A stretch of DNA of 64,000 nucleotides from Sulfuriferula sp. Its GTDB lineage: Bacteria > Pseudomonadota > Gammaproteobacteria > Burkholderiales > Sulfuriferulaceae. A program made the translations under genes and the position numbers. The notes under the pieces were generated by a model. It had not been told where the DNA came from. It did not search any database and was given only the letters and a program-made list of their open reading frames with translations. This document shows positions 27,638 to 45,714 of the stretch, in pieces; within the stretch, counting starts at the first letter, position 1; each line of letters starts with the position of its first letter. The stretch lies in assembly GCA_013140765.1 (NCBI GenBank), contig JABFSE010000001.1, forward strand, positions 62,001-126,000. Reading direction: 5' to 3'.

Positions 27638-28480
27638 TCAACCCATCGCTTCTAACACAAATCCCGCGCCTTGATCTTGCCCCAACACATTCACTAAATA
27701 GGGCATGACTTTTTTCAGCGTAGCCTGCAACGTCCACGGCGGGTTAATGATGAACATCCCACTGCCGTGCATCCCAAAACCGTCAGCCGACGGCGTGTGC
27801 ACAGCCAAACTCACATTTAACCAAGACTTAGCAGGCACACGCTTGAGCGCTTCGACAAAATGCTGCGACTCATGGCGTTGCAGTTGCGGATACCACACTG
27901 CGTAAGTGCCCGTTTCAAAGCGTTTGAGCGCATCTTTGAGTGCCGCAGGGACGCGCTGATAGTCTTGCTTTTCTTCATATGGCGGGTCTATCAACACCAT
28001 GCCGCGACGCGGTGCGGGTGGGAGCACGGATTTCAAGCCTGTAAAACCATCGATAGCCTGTATCCTCACACGCCGCCCTGCACGGGCAAAATTTTCATTG
28101 AGTAATTGGCTATCAGTCGGGTGTAATTCAAACAGTTTCAATTGATCCTGACTGCGCAATACCTGCATCGCCACCCACGGTGAGCCTGGGTAAATTTTCA
28201 ATGTGCCATCAGGATTCAAGCCGCGTACCAGTGCCACATACTCAGCCAAAGCCACAGGCAAATCTTCACGCGCCATTAGTCGCGCAATACCACTTTGAAA
28301 CTCAGCATTCTGCGTCGCATAACCGCTATCCAGCGCGTACAAGCCCGCGCCAGCATGGGTATCTATTGCCCAGTATGGCTTATCTTTTTGATTAAAATGC
28401 TGCAAAATTTGCAACTGCACAAAGTGTTTTAACACATCGGCATGATTGCCAGCATGAAAGGCGTGACGGTAACTCAACAT
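27638..28480 (-). CDS. rlmJ: 23S rRNA (adenine(2030)-N6)-methyltransferase RlmJ
   Basis: RlmJ methylates A2030 of 23S rRNA. The 280-residue protein starts with the family hallmark MLSYRHAFHAGNHADVLKH and carries the N6-adenine methyltransferase motif IV DPPYE in GMVLIDPPYEEKQDY. Length fits the family. It is divergent from sbcB (107-base gap) and just upstream, on the same strand, of the metal cluster, though it is unlikely to share function with it. Confidence 0.95.
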   Translation of the reverse strand: MLSYRHAFHAGNHADVLKHFVQLQILQHFNQKDKPYWAIDTHAGAGLYALDSGYATQNAEFQSGIARLMAREDLPVALAEYVALVRGLNPDGTLKIYPGSPWVAMQVLRSQDQLKLFELHPTDSQLLNENFARAGRRVRIQAIDGFTGLKSVLPPAPRRGMVLIDPPYEEKQDYQRVPAALKDALKRFETGTYAVWYPQLQRHESQHFVEALKRVPAKSWLNVSLAVHTPSADGFGMHGSGMFIINPPWTLQATLKKVMPYLVNVLGQDQGAGFVLEAMG

Positions 28481-28587
28481 GATTTTCTAACGCAATTAGT
28501 AGTATCCCGCATTGTAACTGATTTACGCATTGCCATTCCCGCGCGAAACCGCAATAATTCGGGAATACGCTTATTCAGACCCTCCCT

Positions 28588-30015
28588 ATGCACACTTTTC
28601 TCTGGCACGATTACGAAACCTTAGGCGTGAATACGCGCAGCGACCGCCCCGCGCAATTTGCCGCTATCCGCACCGACGCTGATTTGAACGAGATCGGCGA
28701 GCCTATCATGCTGTATTGCCAGCCCGCCCCTGATTACTTGCCCGATCCACAAGCGTGCTTAATCACGGGCATCACGCCGCAAATCTGCTTGGCGCGTGGC
28801 GTTAGCGAGGCTGAATTTGCCGCACACATTGAAGCCGCTTTTGCCCAGCCGAATACAGTAGGCGTGGGTTACAACACGATACGCTTTGACGATGAAATCA
28901 CCCGATTTTTATTCTGGCGCAATTTAATTGACCCCTACGCACGCGAGTGGCAAAACGGCTGTGGGCGCTGGGATATACTCGATGTGGTGCGTGCGGCACA
29001 CGCACTGCGCCCTGACGGCATCAACTGGCCGACAGGCACGGATGGACGCACCAGCTTCCGCCTCGAGCTACTCACTGCCGCCAACCACATCCACCACGCA
29101 GCCGCGCACGATGCGCTATCCGACGTGCGGGCAACCATTGCATTGGCAAGACTCATACGCGATAAACAACCCAAGCTATTCGATTTTTGCTTCAAATTAC
29201 ACAAAAAAGATGCGGTAACTGAGCAAATCAGCCTGCACGCGCCGCGCCCGTTTGTGCATATTTCGGGCATGATACCTGTCGAACAAGGCTGCGTGATGAT
29301 AGCCTACCCGTTAGCCCAACACCCAACCAACAAAAACGAAATCATCGTCTGGGATTGCGCCTACGACCCCAGCGAACTTGCCAACCTTGATGTGGTTACG
29401 CTACGCACGCGCTTATTCAGCAAAACCGATGCGCTACCCGCAGGCGTGACGCGATTGCCGATTAAATCCATACATATCAACAAATCCCCTATCGTCAGCC
29501 CACTTTCTACACTCAATGCCGCGCAAGCCGCACGCTGGGGTATCGACATAGCAACCACCCACAAACACGCCGCCGCTTGCCAGCAACTAGGCGACATGAG
29601 CGCGATTTGGCGTGAAGTGTATCAACGTGAATACGCCGATACACTAGATGTAGATGAAGATTTATACAATGGATTTATCAGCAACGACGACCGCCGCACG
29701 CTGACGCGCTTACGTGGGCTCGCACCTGACGCACTTGCAAACGCACGCCCTAGCTTCAGCGACGCACGGCTGGACGAGCTGCTATTCCGCTACCGCGCCC
29801 GCAATTTCCCGCTCACGCTCACACCAAGTGAAACCAGCCGCTGGCAAACGCACTGCGCCAACAAGCTGTTCAATGGTGCTCACGGCGCACGCACGTTGAC
29901 GCAAGTGAGCGAAATGATAGACCAGATCGCCGAAACCACCGACGAACGCGGCGAAGCGATATTATCCGATTTGTACGATTACGCTGACAGCATTACGCCT
30001 GATTATCCGAATTAG
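28588..30015 (+). CDS. sbcB: exodeoxyribonuclease I
   Basis: SbcB is a 3'-5' exonuclease on single-stranded DNA, used in recombination and mismatch repair. The 475-residue protein has the DEDDh catalytic residues: D8 and E10 in WHDYETLG, the aspartate in VGYNTIRFDDE, and HDALSDVRATIALA near residue 175. The SH3-like and helical C-terminal parts follow. The length is normal for the family. It converges on galU with a three-base gap and no visible terminator. Confidence 0.96.
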   Translation: MHTFLWHDYETLGVNTRSDRPAQFAAIRTDADLNEIGEPIMLYCQPAPDYLPDPQACLITGITPQICLARGVSEAEFAAHIEAAFAQPNTVGVGYNTIRFDDEITRFLFWRNLIDPYAREWQNGCGRWDILDVVRAAHALRPDGINWPTGTDGRTSFRLELLTAANHIHHAAAHDALSDVRATIALARLIRDKQPKLFDFCFKLHKKDAVTEQISLHAPRPFVHISGMIPVEQGCVMIAYPLAQHPTNKNEIIVWDCAYDPSELANLDVVTLRTRLFSKTDALPAGVTRLPIKSIHINKSPIVSPLSTLNAAQAARWGIDIATTHKHAAACQQLGDMSAIWREVYQREYADTLDVDEDLYNGFISNDDRRTLTRLRGLAPDALANARPSFSDARLDELLFRYRARNFPLTLTPSETSRWQTHCANKLFNGAHGARTLTQVSEMIDQIAETTDERGEAILSDLYDYADSITPDYPN

Positions 30016-30018
30016 CGA

Positions 30019-34004
<3,986 letters not shown>

Positions 34005-34008
<4 letters not shown>

Positions 34009-34340
34009 CTTGTCGTTCCGTGACCAAGGGTAGGAGTAGCGGGGTTAAGCGTTGCGAGATTAGGCGGTGGCACATCCAGTATCTGGAAAAACACTTCGTT
34101 CTTGCGCACCATCCCTAATTCATTACGCGCACGCTCTTCTATCGCGCCCAACCCCTGTTTCAAATCACGCACCTCTGCATACATTGCCGCATTACGCACG
34201 GTGAGCTTTGCATTAGTTTGCTGTTGCTGAGCCAGTTGTCGTTGCGTGTCCCAGACTTGCATCCAACTGCCTTTACCCAGCCAAAGCGGATACTGCACCA
34301 GCAATAACAAGCCTAGCAATATCGCTGTGAGTATGCGCAT
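34005..34340 (-). CDS. ftsB: cell division protein FtsB
   Basis: FtsB is a bitopic divisome protein that works with FtsL and FtsQ. The 111-residue protein has one N-terminal membrane helix ([18 protein letters not shown]), then a coiled coil (about 28-70), and the conserved [23 protein letters not shown] ending. It lies 22 bases after eno, the classical position for ftsB, and overlaps zipA. Confidence 0.94.
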
Positions 34341-34362
34341 GACGCTGAGACCTGAACGCTAC

Positions 34363-35649
<1,287 letters not shown>

Positions 35650-35683
35650 TTACCCCTCAATAATTTATCTGTTAATTAAATAA

Positions 35684-38208
<2,525 letters not shown>

Positions 38209-38219
38209 TTAGCAGACAT

Positions 38220-38250
38220 AAAAAAACGCCACTCATAGCGGCGTTTTTTT
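38220..38250. terminator. intrinsic terminator after the CBS-domain gene
   Basis: Seven A residues plus CGCC (38220-38230), a nine-base loop, then GGCG plus seven T residues (38240-38250). It lies 14 bases past the CBS gene stop on the minus strand and insulates the pyrG promoter. Confidence 0.88.
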
Positions 38251-38264
38251 GAACTAGCGTACTT

Positions 38265-38699
38265 TTATTCAGGCCAATGCTTGATATAACGCTTCAATAA
38301 TTGATTTTCAAAGCCTGCCGCATCTAAACAAGCTCGCGCAACGTCGTGAAATGAAATGATACCCAACAGGTTATCACCTTCCATCACAGGCAAATGGCTG
38401 ACGCGGTTTTCGGTCATCACGCCACGCACATAATCAACGGTATCCGTTGGGCTACCAATAATAGGCTCAGTCACCATCATTTCACTCACTGGGCGAGTCA
38501 AAAAAGCACCACCTAGCTTACTGATGCCGCGCAACACATCACGCTCAGTCAACAAACCCACCATCACACCTTCTTGACGTACTACTAGCGACCCTACATC
38601 ATGCGCCACCATTAACTGCACCGCTTCGGCGACGGTTGCCTGAGGCTCAATTGCACAAACCGCATCGCTTTTAACCGTTAGCATATCCCGAATTATCAT
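38265..38699 (-). CDS. CBS-domain pair protein
   Basis: This 144-residue protein consists of two CBS domains (about 1-65 and 75-140), with motifs AHDVGSLVVRQEGVMVGLLTERDVLR and RVSHLPVMEGDNLLGIISFHDV. Such stand-alone pairs bind adenine nucleotides and act as energy-sensing modules on partners; the partner is not identifiable. The ATG is preceded by AAGGA. It is a single-gene unit with its own terminator. Confidence 0.9.
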   Translation of the reverse strand: MIIRDMLTVKSDAVCAIEPQATVAEAVQLMVAHDVGSLVVRQEGVMVGLLTERDVLRGISKLGGAFLTRPVSEMMVTEPIIGSPTDTVDYVRGVMTENRVSHLPVMEGDNLLGIISFHDVARACLDAAGFENQLLKRYIKHWPE

Positions 38700-38771
38700 T
38701 TTATTATCCTTAAAGCCAGTGATTTAATTTGAATTAAGCATACTACACTATAGCACCAATCAGCAACCATA

Positions 38772-39257
38772 TCAGTCCCTGAAATTTTGAAATTGTAGTG
38801 GAAAATCAGCAATTTGTTTACGCACTAAAGCAATCGCATCTTGCAGTAAATCACGTTTAGCGCCTGTGACGCGCACAGTCTCACCTTGTATGCTGGCCTG
38901 TACTTTTAGCTTGCTATCTTTAATCTCTTTGACTATTTTTTTCGCCAGCTCGATTTCCACGCCCGTTTTAACGGTTACTGCCCGCTTCACTTTATTACCT
39001 GTGATTTTTTCAATTTTGGCAATGTCTAAACATTTAATATCTACACTGCGTTTAATCAACTTATTATTCAATATCTCTTGTGCTTGTTCAAGCTGAAACT
39101 CATTATCGGCAAACACCGTCAACACGTATTCCGCCTGCTCCACACGCACATCCGACCCCTTAAAGTCAAAACGCGTAGAAACTTCTTTATTCGTCTGCTC
39201 TACAGCGTTCTTCACTTCTTGCTTATCGACTTCGGAAACAATATCAAAACTTGGCAT
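38772..39257 (-). CDS. yajQ: YajQ family cyclic-di-GMP / nucleotide-binding protein
   Basis: This 161-residue protein is of the DUF520/YajQ family, with the standard start [21 protein letters not shown] and the [19 protein letters not shown] ending. Members bind nucleic acid or cyclic di-GMP; the role in this organism is unknown. AAAGGTGG precedes the ATG. It lies nine bases after the DUF599 gene and may be in one transcript with it. Confidence 0.95.
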   Translation of the reverse strand: MPSFDIVSEVDKQEVKNAVEQTNKEVSTRFDFKGSDVRVEQAEYVLTVFADNEFQLEQAQEILNNKLIKRSVDIKCLDIAKIEKITGNKVKRAVTVKTGVEIELAKKIVKEIKDSKLKVQASIQGETVRVTGAKRDLLQDAIALVRKQIADFPLQFQNFRD

Positions 39258-39266
39258 AATCCACCT

Positions 39267-39962
39267 TTACTGAGCGTAATCATCCGCCATGACTTTAGGC
39301 GCACGATCAAGGAAATACAAAACGAAAATCAACAAGATAGTAGAGCCCACCATAAAATGTGGTCCAAATAACCAAAACACCATCGGCACTGAGAAATAAT
39401 ACGCACGCATCCCTATGCTATAAAATTTACCCGCACGGTTCAAATGCAATGCCACATGCTGAGGCGTAATCATTTTATGATTCAATGTCAGCGGCACGTT
39501 AATCATGAAACCAACGTGATTAAAAATACGGATGGACATCGAAAAACAAAAAAACGCGACGAACAAATCACTCAATAAAACCAGCAACTTAACCAACCAT
39601 ATTGAACTATGCGTCGCACCCAGCGCATTCAAAGCGTGCCAAGTCATATTCAAATTCGCCGCTTGCCCACTCAACGTCAACACGCCGATAATCAACAACA
39701 CAGCAGTTGAAGCCAAAAAAGTCGCCGCCATTGTCGAGTTACGCAATGTCTGCACAGCAAGAATATCACGACGCTCGCTCATGATAGTCTCTACCCAAGC
39801 GGTGCGAGCAATGCGATTAACCGCCTGTACCGTATAAGTTGGGCGGGTTTTCACCTTGTATGCTAAGTACAAATGATAAAGCCCCAATAACACCGCACAT
39901 ATTAGAAAACTAATAAAATCAATATATGAGCTACTGATAACCTCAAAAAGTGCACTTATCAT
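39267..39962 (-). CDS. DUF599 family membrane protein
   Basis: This 231-residue inner-membrane protein has about four membrane segments. The family signature is the segment after TM1, ending RTAWVETIMSERRDILAVQTLRNS, then TM2 (MAATFLASTAVLLIIGVLTL). No biochemical function is known for DUF599. Its ATG overlaps the Sel1 gene stop (ATGA), and yajQ follows by nine bases. Confidence 0.88.
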   Translation of the reverse strand: MISALFEVISSSYIDFISFLICAVLLGLYHLYLAYKVKTRPTYTVQAVNRIARTAWVETIMSERRDILAVQTLRNSTMAATFLASTAVLLIIGVLTLSGQAANLNMTWHALNALGATHSSIWLVKLLVLLSDLFVAFFCFSMSIRIFNHVGFMINVPLTLNHKMITPQHVALHLNRAGKFYSIGMRAYYFSVPMVFWLFGPHFMVGSTILLIFVLYFLDRAPKVMADDYAQ

Positions 39963-40831
39963 TTTTGCTTTCCATCTAATTTATCCTGCCAATACTGCGC
40001 CTGTTTAGCATCCATAGCATTGCCATCCAGACCCATCATATAAATATGAACGAGACTCTTAATTGCCATGACATGCCCTTGATTTGCTGATAATTTCAGC
40101 CAGTACATGGCTTGCGCATTATCGTGCTTTTCGCCGATACCATGCTCATAGCGCATCGCTAATTGATATTGCGCTTCTGCGTCACCATCTGCCGCCAGTT
40201 TACGTAAATGCGGTGCACGCTGGCTTAAATCTTCTTTCGCCTCAAAACCTAAGTGCTCAAGAAAATGCGCAAAAGCCACCGCATCCTCATACCCCTGCGC
40301 CGCTGATTTAGCCAGCCAGTCGTTGGCTAACGCGGGATTGTGCTTTTCCCAATCGGGATTACGATATAGCTTATTCAGCTCAAATTGCGCCTCGCTATTA
40401 CCAGCGACAGCCGCACGGTTAAGCCAGTATTCGGCTTGCGCTGGGTTTTTAGGCACGCCCGCACCCATCAAATACATTTGACCCAATTTGAGTTGCGCCT
40501 GCACATTGCCGCGTTTAGCGGCTTTTTCACGCCAGTCCGCCGCTACTTTCAAATTTTTAACCACGCCTAAGCCAGCTTCATACCTATCGCCCAAAGCCAT
40601 CTGCGCGTAGGCATTACCTTGTTCAGCCGCTTGCTCATACCAATAGCTCGCTTGTTGCGGATTTTTTTGGTAACCGCCGTCACCATTTTTATACATCACC
40701 GCCAACATCACTTGCGCACTGGCACTGCCCCGCGCCGCCGCATCCGCGACCATCTTCGCTTCATCAGCGGTCATCGCCTGACTGGTAGAAGCCAACAACC
40801 ACAACAAACCACCTAATAATGCGCGTTTCAT
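39959..40831 (-). CDS. exported Sel1-repeat protein
   Basis: This protein has 290 residues from the ATG at 40831, which is preferred over a TTG at 40852 because it gives a clean signal peptide (MKRALLGGLLWLLASTSQA) and has AGGGGC upstream. The mature part is made of about six Sel1/TPR-like repeats, each with an A-x-x-x-G-x-x-Y pattern such as AQMALGDRYEAGLGV and AQYQLAMRYEHGIGE. Sel1 proteins usually bind partner proteins; the partner is unknown. The gene sits 13 bases from the ppnP stop and overlaps the DUF599 gene. Confidence 0.9.
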   Translation of the reverse strand: MKRALLGGLLWLLASTSQAMTADEAKMVADAAARGSASAQVMLAVMYKNGDGGYQKNPQQASYWYEQAAEQGNAYAQMALGDRYEAGLGVVKNLKVAADWREKAAKRGNVQAQLKLGQMYLMGAGVPKNPAQAEYWLNRAAVAGNSEAQFELNKLYRNPDWEKHNPALANDWLAKSAAQGYEDAVAFAHFLEHLGFEAKEDLSQRAPHLRKLAADGDAEAQYQLAMRYEHGIGEKHDNAQAMYWLKLSANQGHVMAIKSLVHIYMMGLDGNAMDAKQAQYWQDKLDGKQK

Positions 40832-40844
40832 ATTGCCCCTAGCG

Positions 40845-41162
40845 TTAAGCAACTACAAAATGACAAACGTAATCCAAGGTTTCCAAAGTGGCTATATCAA
40901 AATGACTATTACCAGGCACGCTAAACTGCTCGCCTGCTTGGTAAGTTTTCCATTCAGACTCACCTGCCAATTTAACCTTGCACTTACCTGCATTGATTTC
41001 CATGATTTCTGGCAAACCTGTGTTGAACACTAATTCGCTAGGGAAGATAACGCCTATGGTTTTTTTCGTGCCATCGGCAAACAGCACGGTGTGCGATACG
41101 CATTTGCCATCGAAATAAATGTTGGCTTGTTTAACGACACTCACTTGATCAAATTGATTCAT
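40845..41162 (-). CDS. ppnP: pyrimidine/purine nucleoside phosphorylase PpnP
   Basis: PpnP is a small cupin-fold nucleoside phosphorylase (105 residues; old name DUF1255). Visible features are [31 protein letters not shown] and the C-terminal PGNSHFDI cupin strand. It starts three bases after argG and is probably in the argD-argF-argG transcript, though unrelated to arginine synthesis. Confidence 0.93.
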   Translation of the reverse strand: MNQFDQVSVVKQANIYFDGKCVSHTVLFADGTKKTIGVIFPSELVFNTGLPEIMEINAGKCKVKLAGESEWKTYQAGEQFSVPGNSHFDIATLETLDYVCHFVVA

Positions 41163-41165
41163 ATT

Positions 41166-42380
41166 TTACTTTCTTAATTTAGCGGCGATACGTAAACGCA
41201 AAGCATTGAGTTTGATAAAACCACCTGCATCGGCTTGGTTATACGCACCTTGATCGTCTTCAAAGGTGGATATATTGGCATCGAATAACGAATCCGTTTT
41301 AGAGTCACGTCCAACAACAATCACATTGCCTTTATACAACTTAATCCGCACCCAACCATTCACATGGACTTGCGACGCATCTATCATCGTTTGCAACATG
41401 TGACGTTCAGGGCTCCACCAGTAGCCGTTGTAAATCAGGCTGGCGTAACGCGGCATAAGCTCGTCTTTCAGATGAGCAACTTCGCGATCTAGCGTGATTG
41501 ACTCAATTGCCCGATGCGCTCTGAGCATAATTGTGCCGCCTGGGGTTTCGTAACAGCCGCGTGATTTCATGCCGACATAACGATTTTCAACTAAATCCTG
41601 CCGACCGACACCATGCTTGCCGCCCAAACGATTCAACTCTGCCAGCACGGTTGCCGCACTCATAGCCACGCCGTTAATCGCAACGATGTCGCCGCCTTGG
41701 TATTCCAGCTCCACATACTCAGCCGCATCAGGTGCCGCTTCTGGGGCAACTGTCCACCGCCACATATCGGCTTCGGCTTCGATGGCTGGATTTTCCAGCG
41801 CACGACCTTCGTATGAAATATGCAGTAAATTCGCGTCCATACTGTAAGGACTGCCACCGTTTTTATGCTTCATTTCTACGGGGATGCTGTGCTTTTCAGC
41901 GTAAGCCAACAATTTTTCACGCGATAACAAATCCCATTCACGCCACGGCGCGATGATTTTGATGTCGGGTTTGAGTGCATATGCGCCTAATTCAAAGCGC
42001 ACCTGATCGTTACCCTTGCCTGTCGCACCATGCGAAATCGCATCTGCGCCCGTCATATTGGCAATGTCTATCAAACGCTTGGCTATCAGCGGACGCGCAA
42101 TGGATGTACCTAATAGATATTCGCCCTCATAAACCGTATTGGCACGGAACATAGGGAACACAAAATCGCGCACAAACTCTTCACGTAAATCGTCAATGAA
42201 AATTTCTTTTACGCCAAATTTCACCGCTTTTTCACGCGCAGGTTCCAGCTCTTCACCTTGACCAATATCAGCAGTAAAGGTCACCACTTCGCATTGATAT
42301 TCATCTTGCAGCCATTTCAGGATAACTGAAGTGTCCAACCCGCCCGAATAGGCGAGCACTACTTTTTTAACGTCGCTCAT
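41166..42380 (-). CDS. argG: argininosuccinate synthase
   Basis: ArgG joins citrulline and aspartate with ATP. The 404-residue protein carries the PP-loop [17 protein letters not shown] at the N-terminus and [11 protein letters not shown] and [12 protein letters not shown] further on, as expected. It overlaps argF by four bases. It is the third gene of argD-argF-argG on the minus strand. Confidence 0.98.
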   Translation of the reverse strand: MSDVKKVVLAYSGGLDTSVILKWLQDEYQCEVVTFTADIGQGEELEPAREKAVKFGVKEIFIDDLREEFVRDFVFPMFRANTVYEGEYLLGTSIARPLIAKRLIDIANMTGADAISHGATGKGNDQVRFELGAYALKPDIKIIAPWREWDLLSREKLLAYAEKHSIPVEMKHKNGGSPYSMDANLLHISYEGRALENPAIEAEADMWRWTVAPEAAPDAAEYVELEYQGGDIVAINGVAMSAATVLAELNRLGGKHGVGRQDLVENRYVGMKSRGCYETPGGTIMLRAHRAIESITLDREVAHLKDELMPRYASLIYNGYWWSPERHMLQTMIDASQVHVNGWVRIKLYKGNVIVVGRDSKTDSLFDANISTFEDDQGAYNQADAGGFIKLNALRLRIAAKLRK

Positions 42381-43297
42381 GCAATTTTTCCCAACAAAAG
42401 ATATTCCATCAATGCTTTTTGTGTGTGCAAACGGTTTTCCGCTTCATCCCACACCACACTTTGCAAACCATCTATCACTTCCGCCGCCACTTCTTCGCCT
42501 CTATGCGCTGGCAAGCAGTGCATAAATAAAGCATCGGGTGCGGCTATCGCCATCATTTCTGCGTCCACTTGCCAATCTTGGAAGTCGCGCTTACGTTCCT
42601 CATTTTCGGCCTCAAAACCCATACTCGTCCACACGTCAGTGGTCACTAAATCCGCACCACGACACGCGTCCATAGGGTCTTCGAAGCTCTCATAATGACT
42701 GGTATCATACAAACCTGCACGCTCAGGCTCAACTTCATAACCTGGCGGCGTGGACACATGTACATTAAAATCCAGCACCACAGCGGCTTGCAGCCAAGTG
42801 TTGCACATATTATTAGAGTCACCCACCCACGCTACCGTTTTACCTTTGATACAGCCGTGACGCTCAATGTAGGTAAAAATATCCGCCATAATCTGGCAAG
42901 GATGATACTCATTAGTTAAGCCGTTAATCACAGGCACACGTGAATGCTGGGCAAAACGTTCGATAATATCCTGCTCAAATGTGCGTATCATCACCACATC
43001 AACCATACGCGAAATAACTTCTGCCGCGTCTTCCACAGGCTCACCGCGCCCCAACTGAGTATCACGCGTATTCAAATAAATCGCCGAACCGCCTAATTGG
43101 TGCATCCCCGCTTCAAACGACAGCCGTGTGCGCGTCGATTGCTTTTCAAATATCATCGCCAAGGTTCTATCCAACAGCGGATGATAAGTTTGATAGTTTT
43201 TGAATCGCGCTTTGATGATTTTGGCACGATCAAAAATATATTCGAATTCTTCGCGGCTTAAGTCTTTGAATTGCAGAAAATGTTTAACAGCTTGCAT
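42377..43297 (-). CDS. argF: ornithine carbamoyltransferase
   Basis: ArgF makes citrulline from ornithine and carbamoyl phosphate. It has 306 residues from the ATG at 43297; the TTG at 43303 is less likely. Carbamoyl-phosphate loop: [16 protein letters not shown]; ornithine-side segments: DSNNMCNTW and the [10 protein letters not shown] motif. It follows argD by seven bases and overlaps argG. Confidence 0.98.
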   Translation of the reverse strand: MQAVKHFLQFKDLSREEFEYIFDRAKIIKARFKNYQTYHPLLDRTLAMIFEKQSTRTRLSFEAGMHQLGGSAIYLNTRDTQLGRGEPVEDAAEVISRMVDVVMIRTFEQDIIERFAQHSRVPVINGLTNEYHPCQIMADIFTYIERHGCIKGKTVAWVGDSNNMCNTWLQAAVVLDFNVHVSTPPGYEVEPERAGLYDTSHYESFEDPMDACRGADLVTTDVWTSMGFEAENEERKRDFQDWQVDAEMMAIAAPDALFMHCLPAHRGEEVAAEVIDGLQSVVWDEAENRLHTQKALMEYLLLGKIA

Positions 43298-43304
43298 ACG
43301 CAAC

Positions 43305-44474
43305 TCACTCTAAAAATTCACGGATTAGCGTACTTAGTTTTGCCACTAATTGCGCCGCTTCATCGGCGCTCATCACCAATGGCGGCACTAAACGTACTAC
43401 ACTGTCAGCGGTGACGTTAATCAGCAAATGTTGCGCTAACGCCAATTTGACCAATTCACCACAAGGGCGATCTAATGACACGCCTATCATCATACCCAAA
43501 CCACGAACGGATTTAACGCCCGCCACGCCAGCTAATTCACGGGTTAAGCCTGCTACGATAAGCGCACCTACATGCTGAACATTAGCCAGCACTTGCTCAT
43601 CCGCTATGGTTTGCAAAGTTGCCAACCCCGCCGCACACGCCAACGGATTGCCACCAAAGGTAGAGCCATGATTACCAGGCTTGAACACCTCTGCCGCCGC
43701 ACCACGTGCCACACACGCACCGATAGGCACACCTGAACCCAAGCCTTTAGCCAATGACATTACGTCGGGCAAAATATCAGCATGTTGAAACGCAAACCAA
43801 GTACCAGTACGCCCCACGCCTGTCTGCACTTCATCGAGCATCAACAACCAGCCATGCGCATCACAAATCTCACGCAATTGCGCTAGATAATTCGCATCAG
43901 GAATAGCGACACCGCCTTCACCTTCAATAGGCTCAACCAGCACAGCCACCACATCATCGTTATGCAGTGCCACTTGGCGTACTGCCTCCACGTCGTTATA
44001 AGGCACGCGCACAAAGCCTGATAACAATGGCTCAAAACCTGCCTGCACTTTGCGATTACCCGTCGCCGTCAGCGTCGCCATAGTACGACCATGGAAAGAT
44101 TTTTCCATCACAATAATAGTGGGATTGGCTATACCTTTGCCGTGCCCATATAAACGCGCCAGCTTAATAGCGGCTTCGTTGGCTTCACACCCTGAATTGC
44201 AAAAAAATGCCTTATCCATGCCCGATAGCTCACAAAGTCGTGCCGCCAGCTGTTCTTGACGTTGCACCTCGTAGATATTGGAGCAATGTATCATCTGCTG
44301 GGCTTGCTCGCTCACCGCTTTGACCAAGGCAGGATGCCCATGCCCCAAGCCATTCACGGCAACACCCGCCAGCGCATCGAGATAACGATTGCCAGCATCG
44401 TCTATCAGCCAAACTCCCTCACCGCGCACAAAAGACACGGGGAGTCTAGCGTATGTATTCATTAAATAAGACAT
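43305..44474 (-). CDS. argD: acetylornithine aminotransferase
   Basis: ArgD transfers an amino group to N-acetylglutamate semialdehyde. The 389-residue PLP enzyme has its Schiff-base lysine at K243 in SLAKGLGSG and the pyridine-binding aspartate in LMLDEVQTGVGRTG. The start is given at 44474; a second ATG four codons on is possible. It is the first gene of argD-argF-argG and is separated from sodB by a terminator. Confidence 0.96.
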   Translation of the reverse strand: MSYLMNTYARLPVSFVRGEGVWLIDDAGNRYLDALAGVAVNGLGHGHPALVKAVSEQAQQMIHCSNIYEVQRQEQLAARLCELSGMDKAFFCNSGCEANEAAIKLARLYGHGKGIANPTIIVMEKSFHGRTMATLTATGNRKVQAGFEPLLSGFVRVPYNDVEAVRQVALHNDDVVAVLVEPIEGEGGVAIPDANYLAQLREICDAHGWLLMLDEVQTGVGRTGTWFAFQHADILPDVMSLAKGLGSGVPIGACVARGAAAEVFKPGNHGSTFGGNPLACAAGLATLQTIADEQVLANVQHVGALIVAGLTRELAGVAGVKSVRGLGMMIGVSLDRPCGELVKLALAQHLLINVTADSVVRLVPPLVMSADEAAQLVAKLSTLIREFLE

Positions 44475-44497
44475 GATTTAAGTAATAATTTAGCGTT

Positions 44498-44530
44498 AAA
44501 AAACACAAGGGCAGCTCAACGCCGCCCTTT
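44498..44530 (-). terminator. intrinsic terminator after sodB
   Basis: On the minus strand, AAGGGC (44529-44524) pairs with GCCCTT (44512-44507), followed by a run of T residues. It ends the sodB message and separates it from argD. Confidence 0.8.
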
Positions 44531-44551
44531 GCTTACTAGATTAAGCCGAAA

Positions 44552-45133
44552 TTATGCGGCGAAATTAGCGGCGACGAAATCCCAGTTTACCAGATTCCAG
44601 AATATCTCTACATACTTAGGACGCGCGTTGCGGTAATCAACATAATAAGCATGCTCCCACACGTCGCAAGTCATCAACGCAGTTTGACCGTTGGTCATAG
44701 GCGTTGCGGCATTGCTGGTAGATACGATTTCCAATTCACCAGCGGTATTTTTCACTAGCCACGCCCAACCTGAACCGAATGTGCCGATAGCGGCTTTGCT
44801 GAAGGCTTCTTTGAACGCTTCCACTGAACCCCATTTAGCCACAATTGCATCGCCCAAAGCGCCTGTTGGTGCGCCGCCGCCGTTAGGGCTCAAGCAGTTC
44901 CAGTAAAAAGTGTGGTTCCAAACTTGTGCCGCGTTGTTAAACACGCCGCCAGCAGATTGCAAAATGATGTCTTCCAGACTCAAGGCTTCAAATTCAGTAC
45001 CCTTAATCAGATTGTTCAGATTGGTTACGTAGGCTTGGTGATGCTTGCCGTAGTGATACTCTATGGTTTCAGCAGAGATATGCGGCAACAACGCGTCTTT
45101 TGCGTAAGGCAGTGCGGGTAATTCATGTATCAT
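44552..45133 (-). CDS. sodB: superoxide dismutase (Fe type)
   Basis: SodB is a cytoplasmic superoxide dismutase of 193 residues. The four metal ligands are H27, H74, D157 and H161, the last two in DVWEHAYY. The FGSGWAWL segment and A-rich N-terminal half match the iron form. It is a single-gene unit with its own terminator, divergent from the DUF3579 gene. Confidence 0.97.
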   Translation of the reverse strand: MIHELPALPYAKDALLPHISAETIEYHYGKHHQAYVTNLNNLIKGTEFEALSLEDIILQSAGGVFNNAAQVWNHTFYWNCLSPNGGGAPTGALGDAIVAKWGSVEAFKEAFSKAAIGTFGSGWAWLVKNTAGELEIVSTSNAATPMTNGQTALMTCDVWEHAYYVDYRNARPKYVEIFWNLVNWDFVAANFAA

Positions 45134-45246
45134 TTTGTCACTCCATTTAACTAAGGGTTTACTAAAAAGCTATTTACCCATATTCTAGCAGGTGTTAGCC
45201 TAATTGTTTCATCAATTCGCTACCGTATAGATTCCTAGTCGCCTAA

Positions 45247-45275
45247 TTCGCAATGGCGCAATAGTCTGCTAGAAT
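45247..45275 (+). promoter_or_regulatory. possible promoter for the DUF3579 gene
   Basis: TTCGCA and TAGAAT are separated by 17 bases, ending 33 bases before the start codon. The -35 box is weak. Confidence 0.4.
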
Positions 45276-45307
45276 CGCACCCATGTTATTTTAATAAAGC
45301 CAACACA

Positions 45308-45598
45308 ATGTCAGAACTTACCGATAACGAAATCATCATACAAGGGGTTACCACATCTGGTCGCACTTTCCGCCCTAGCGATTGGGCTGAACGGCTGTCT
45401 GGATCCTTATCCACATTTGGTGAAGATCATCGCATGAGTTACTCGCCGTTTGTGCGCCCTATGACCATCAATGGCATCAAATGCGTCATAGTCGATAAAA
45501 CACTGAAGCAAGAACAACCTGCTACCTATAATTTCCTCATGGGCTTCGCCCAGGCTAACGACCTCACCATCATCGATCCAACTCAGCCAGTAGCCTAG
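45308..45598 (+). CDS. DUF3579 family protein
   Basis: This small 96-residue cytoplasmic protein is of a family found almost only in betaproteobacteria. Typical segments are IIIQGVTTSGRTFRPSDWAERL and YSPFVRPMTINGIKCVIVDKTL. Function is unknown. In relatives it often lies between rpsT and the arginine genes, as here. It is convergent with rpsT, sharing a two-way terminator. Confidence 0.9.
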   Translation: MSELTDNEIIIQGVTTSGRTFRPSDWAERLSGSLSTFGEDHRMSYSPFVRPMTINGIKCVIVDKTLKQEQPATYNFLMGFAQANDLTIIDPTQPVA

Positions 45599-45666
45599 TT
45601 TGCTGGCACGCGTATCCGCAAGCACTCCGCCAACCAAAATCACTTAATAACAAAGCTGAAGACGAA

Positions 45667-45697
45667 AAAAAACCTTACGTCAACCGTAAGGTTTTTT
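45667..45697. terminator. bidirectional terminator between the DUF3579 gene and rpsT
   Basis: Six A residues plus CCTTACG (45667-45679), loop TCAAC, CGTAAGG plus six T residues (45685-45697). It is a perfect stem with U tracts on both strands. Confidence 0.93.
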
Positions 45698-45714
45698 AAG
45701 ATGCTTAGTACAGC

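Noticed and set aside
28535-28566. Inverted repeat ATTCCCG...CGGGAAT before sbcB
   Set aside because: Seven-base arms with an 18-base loop, not placed as a clear operator or terminator; may be chance.
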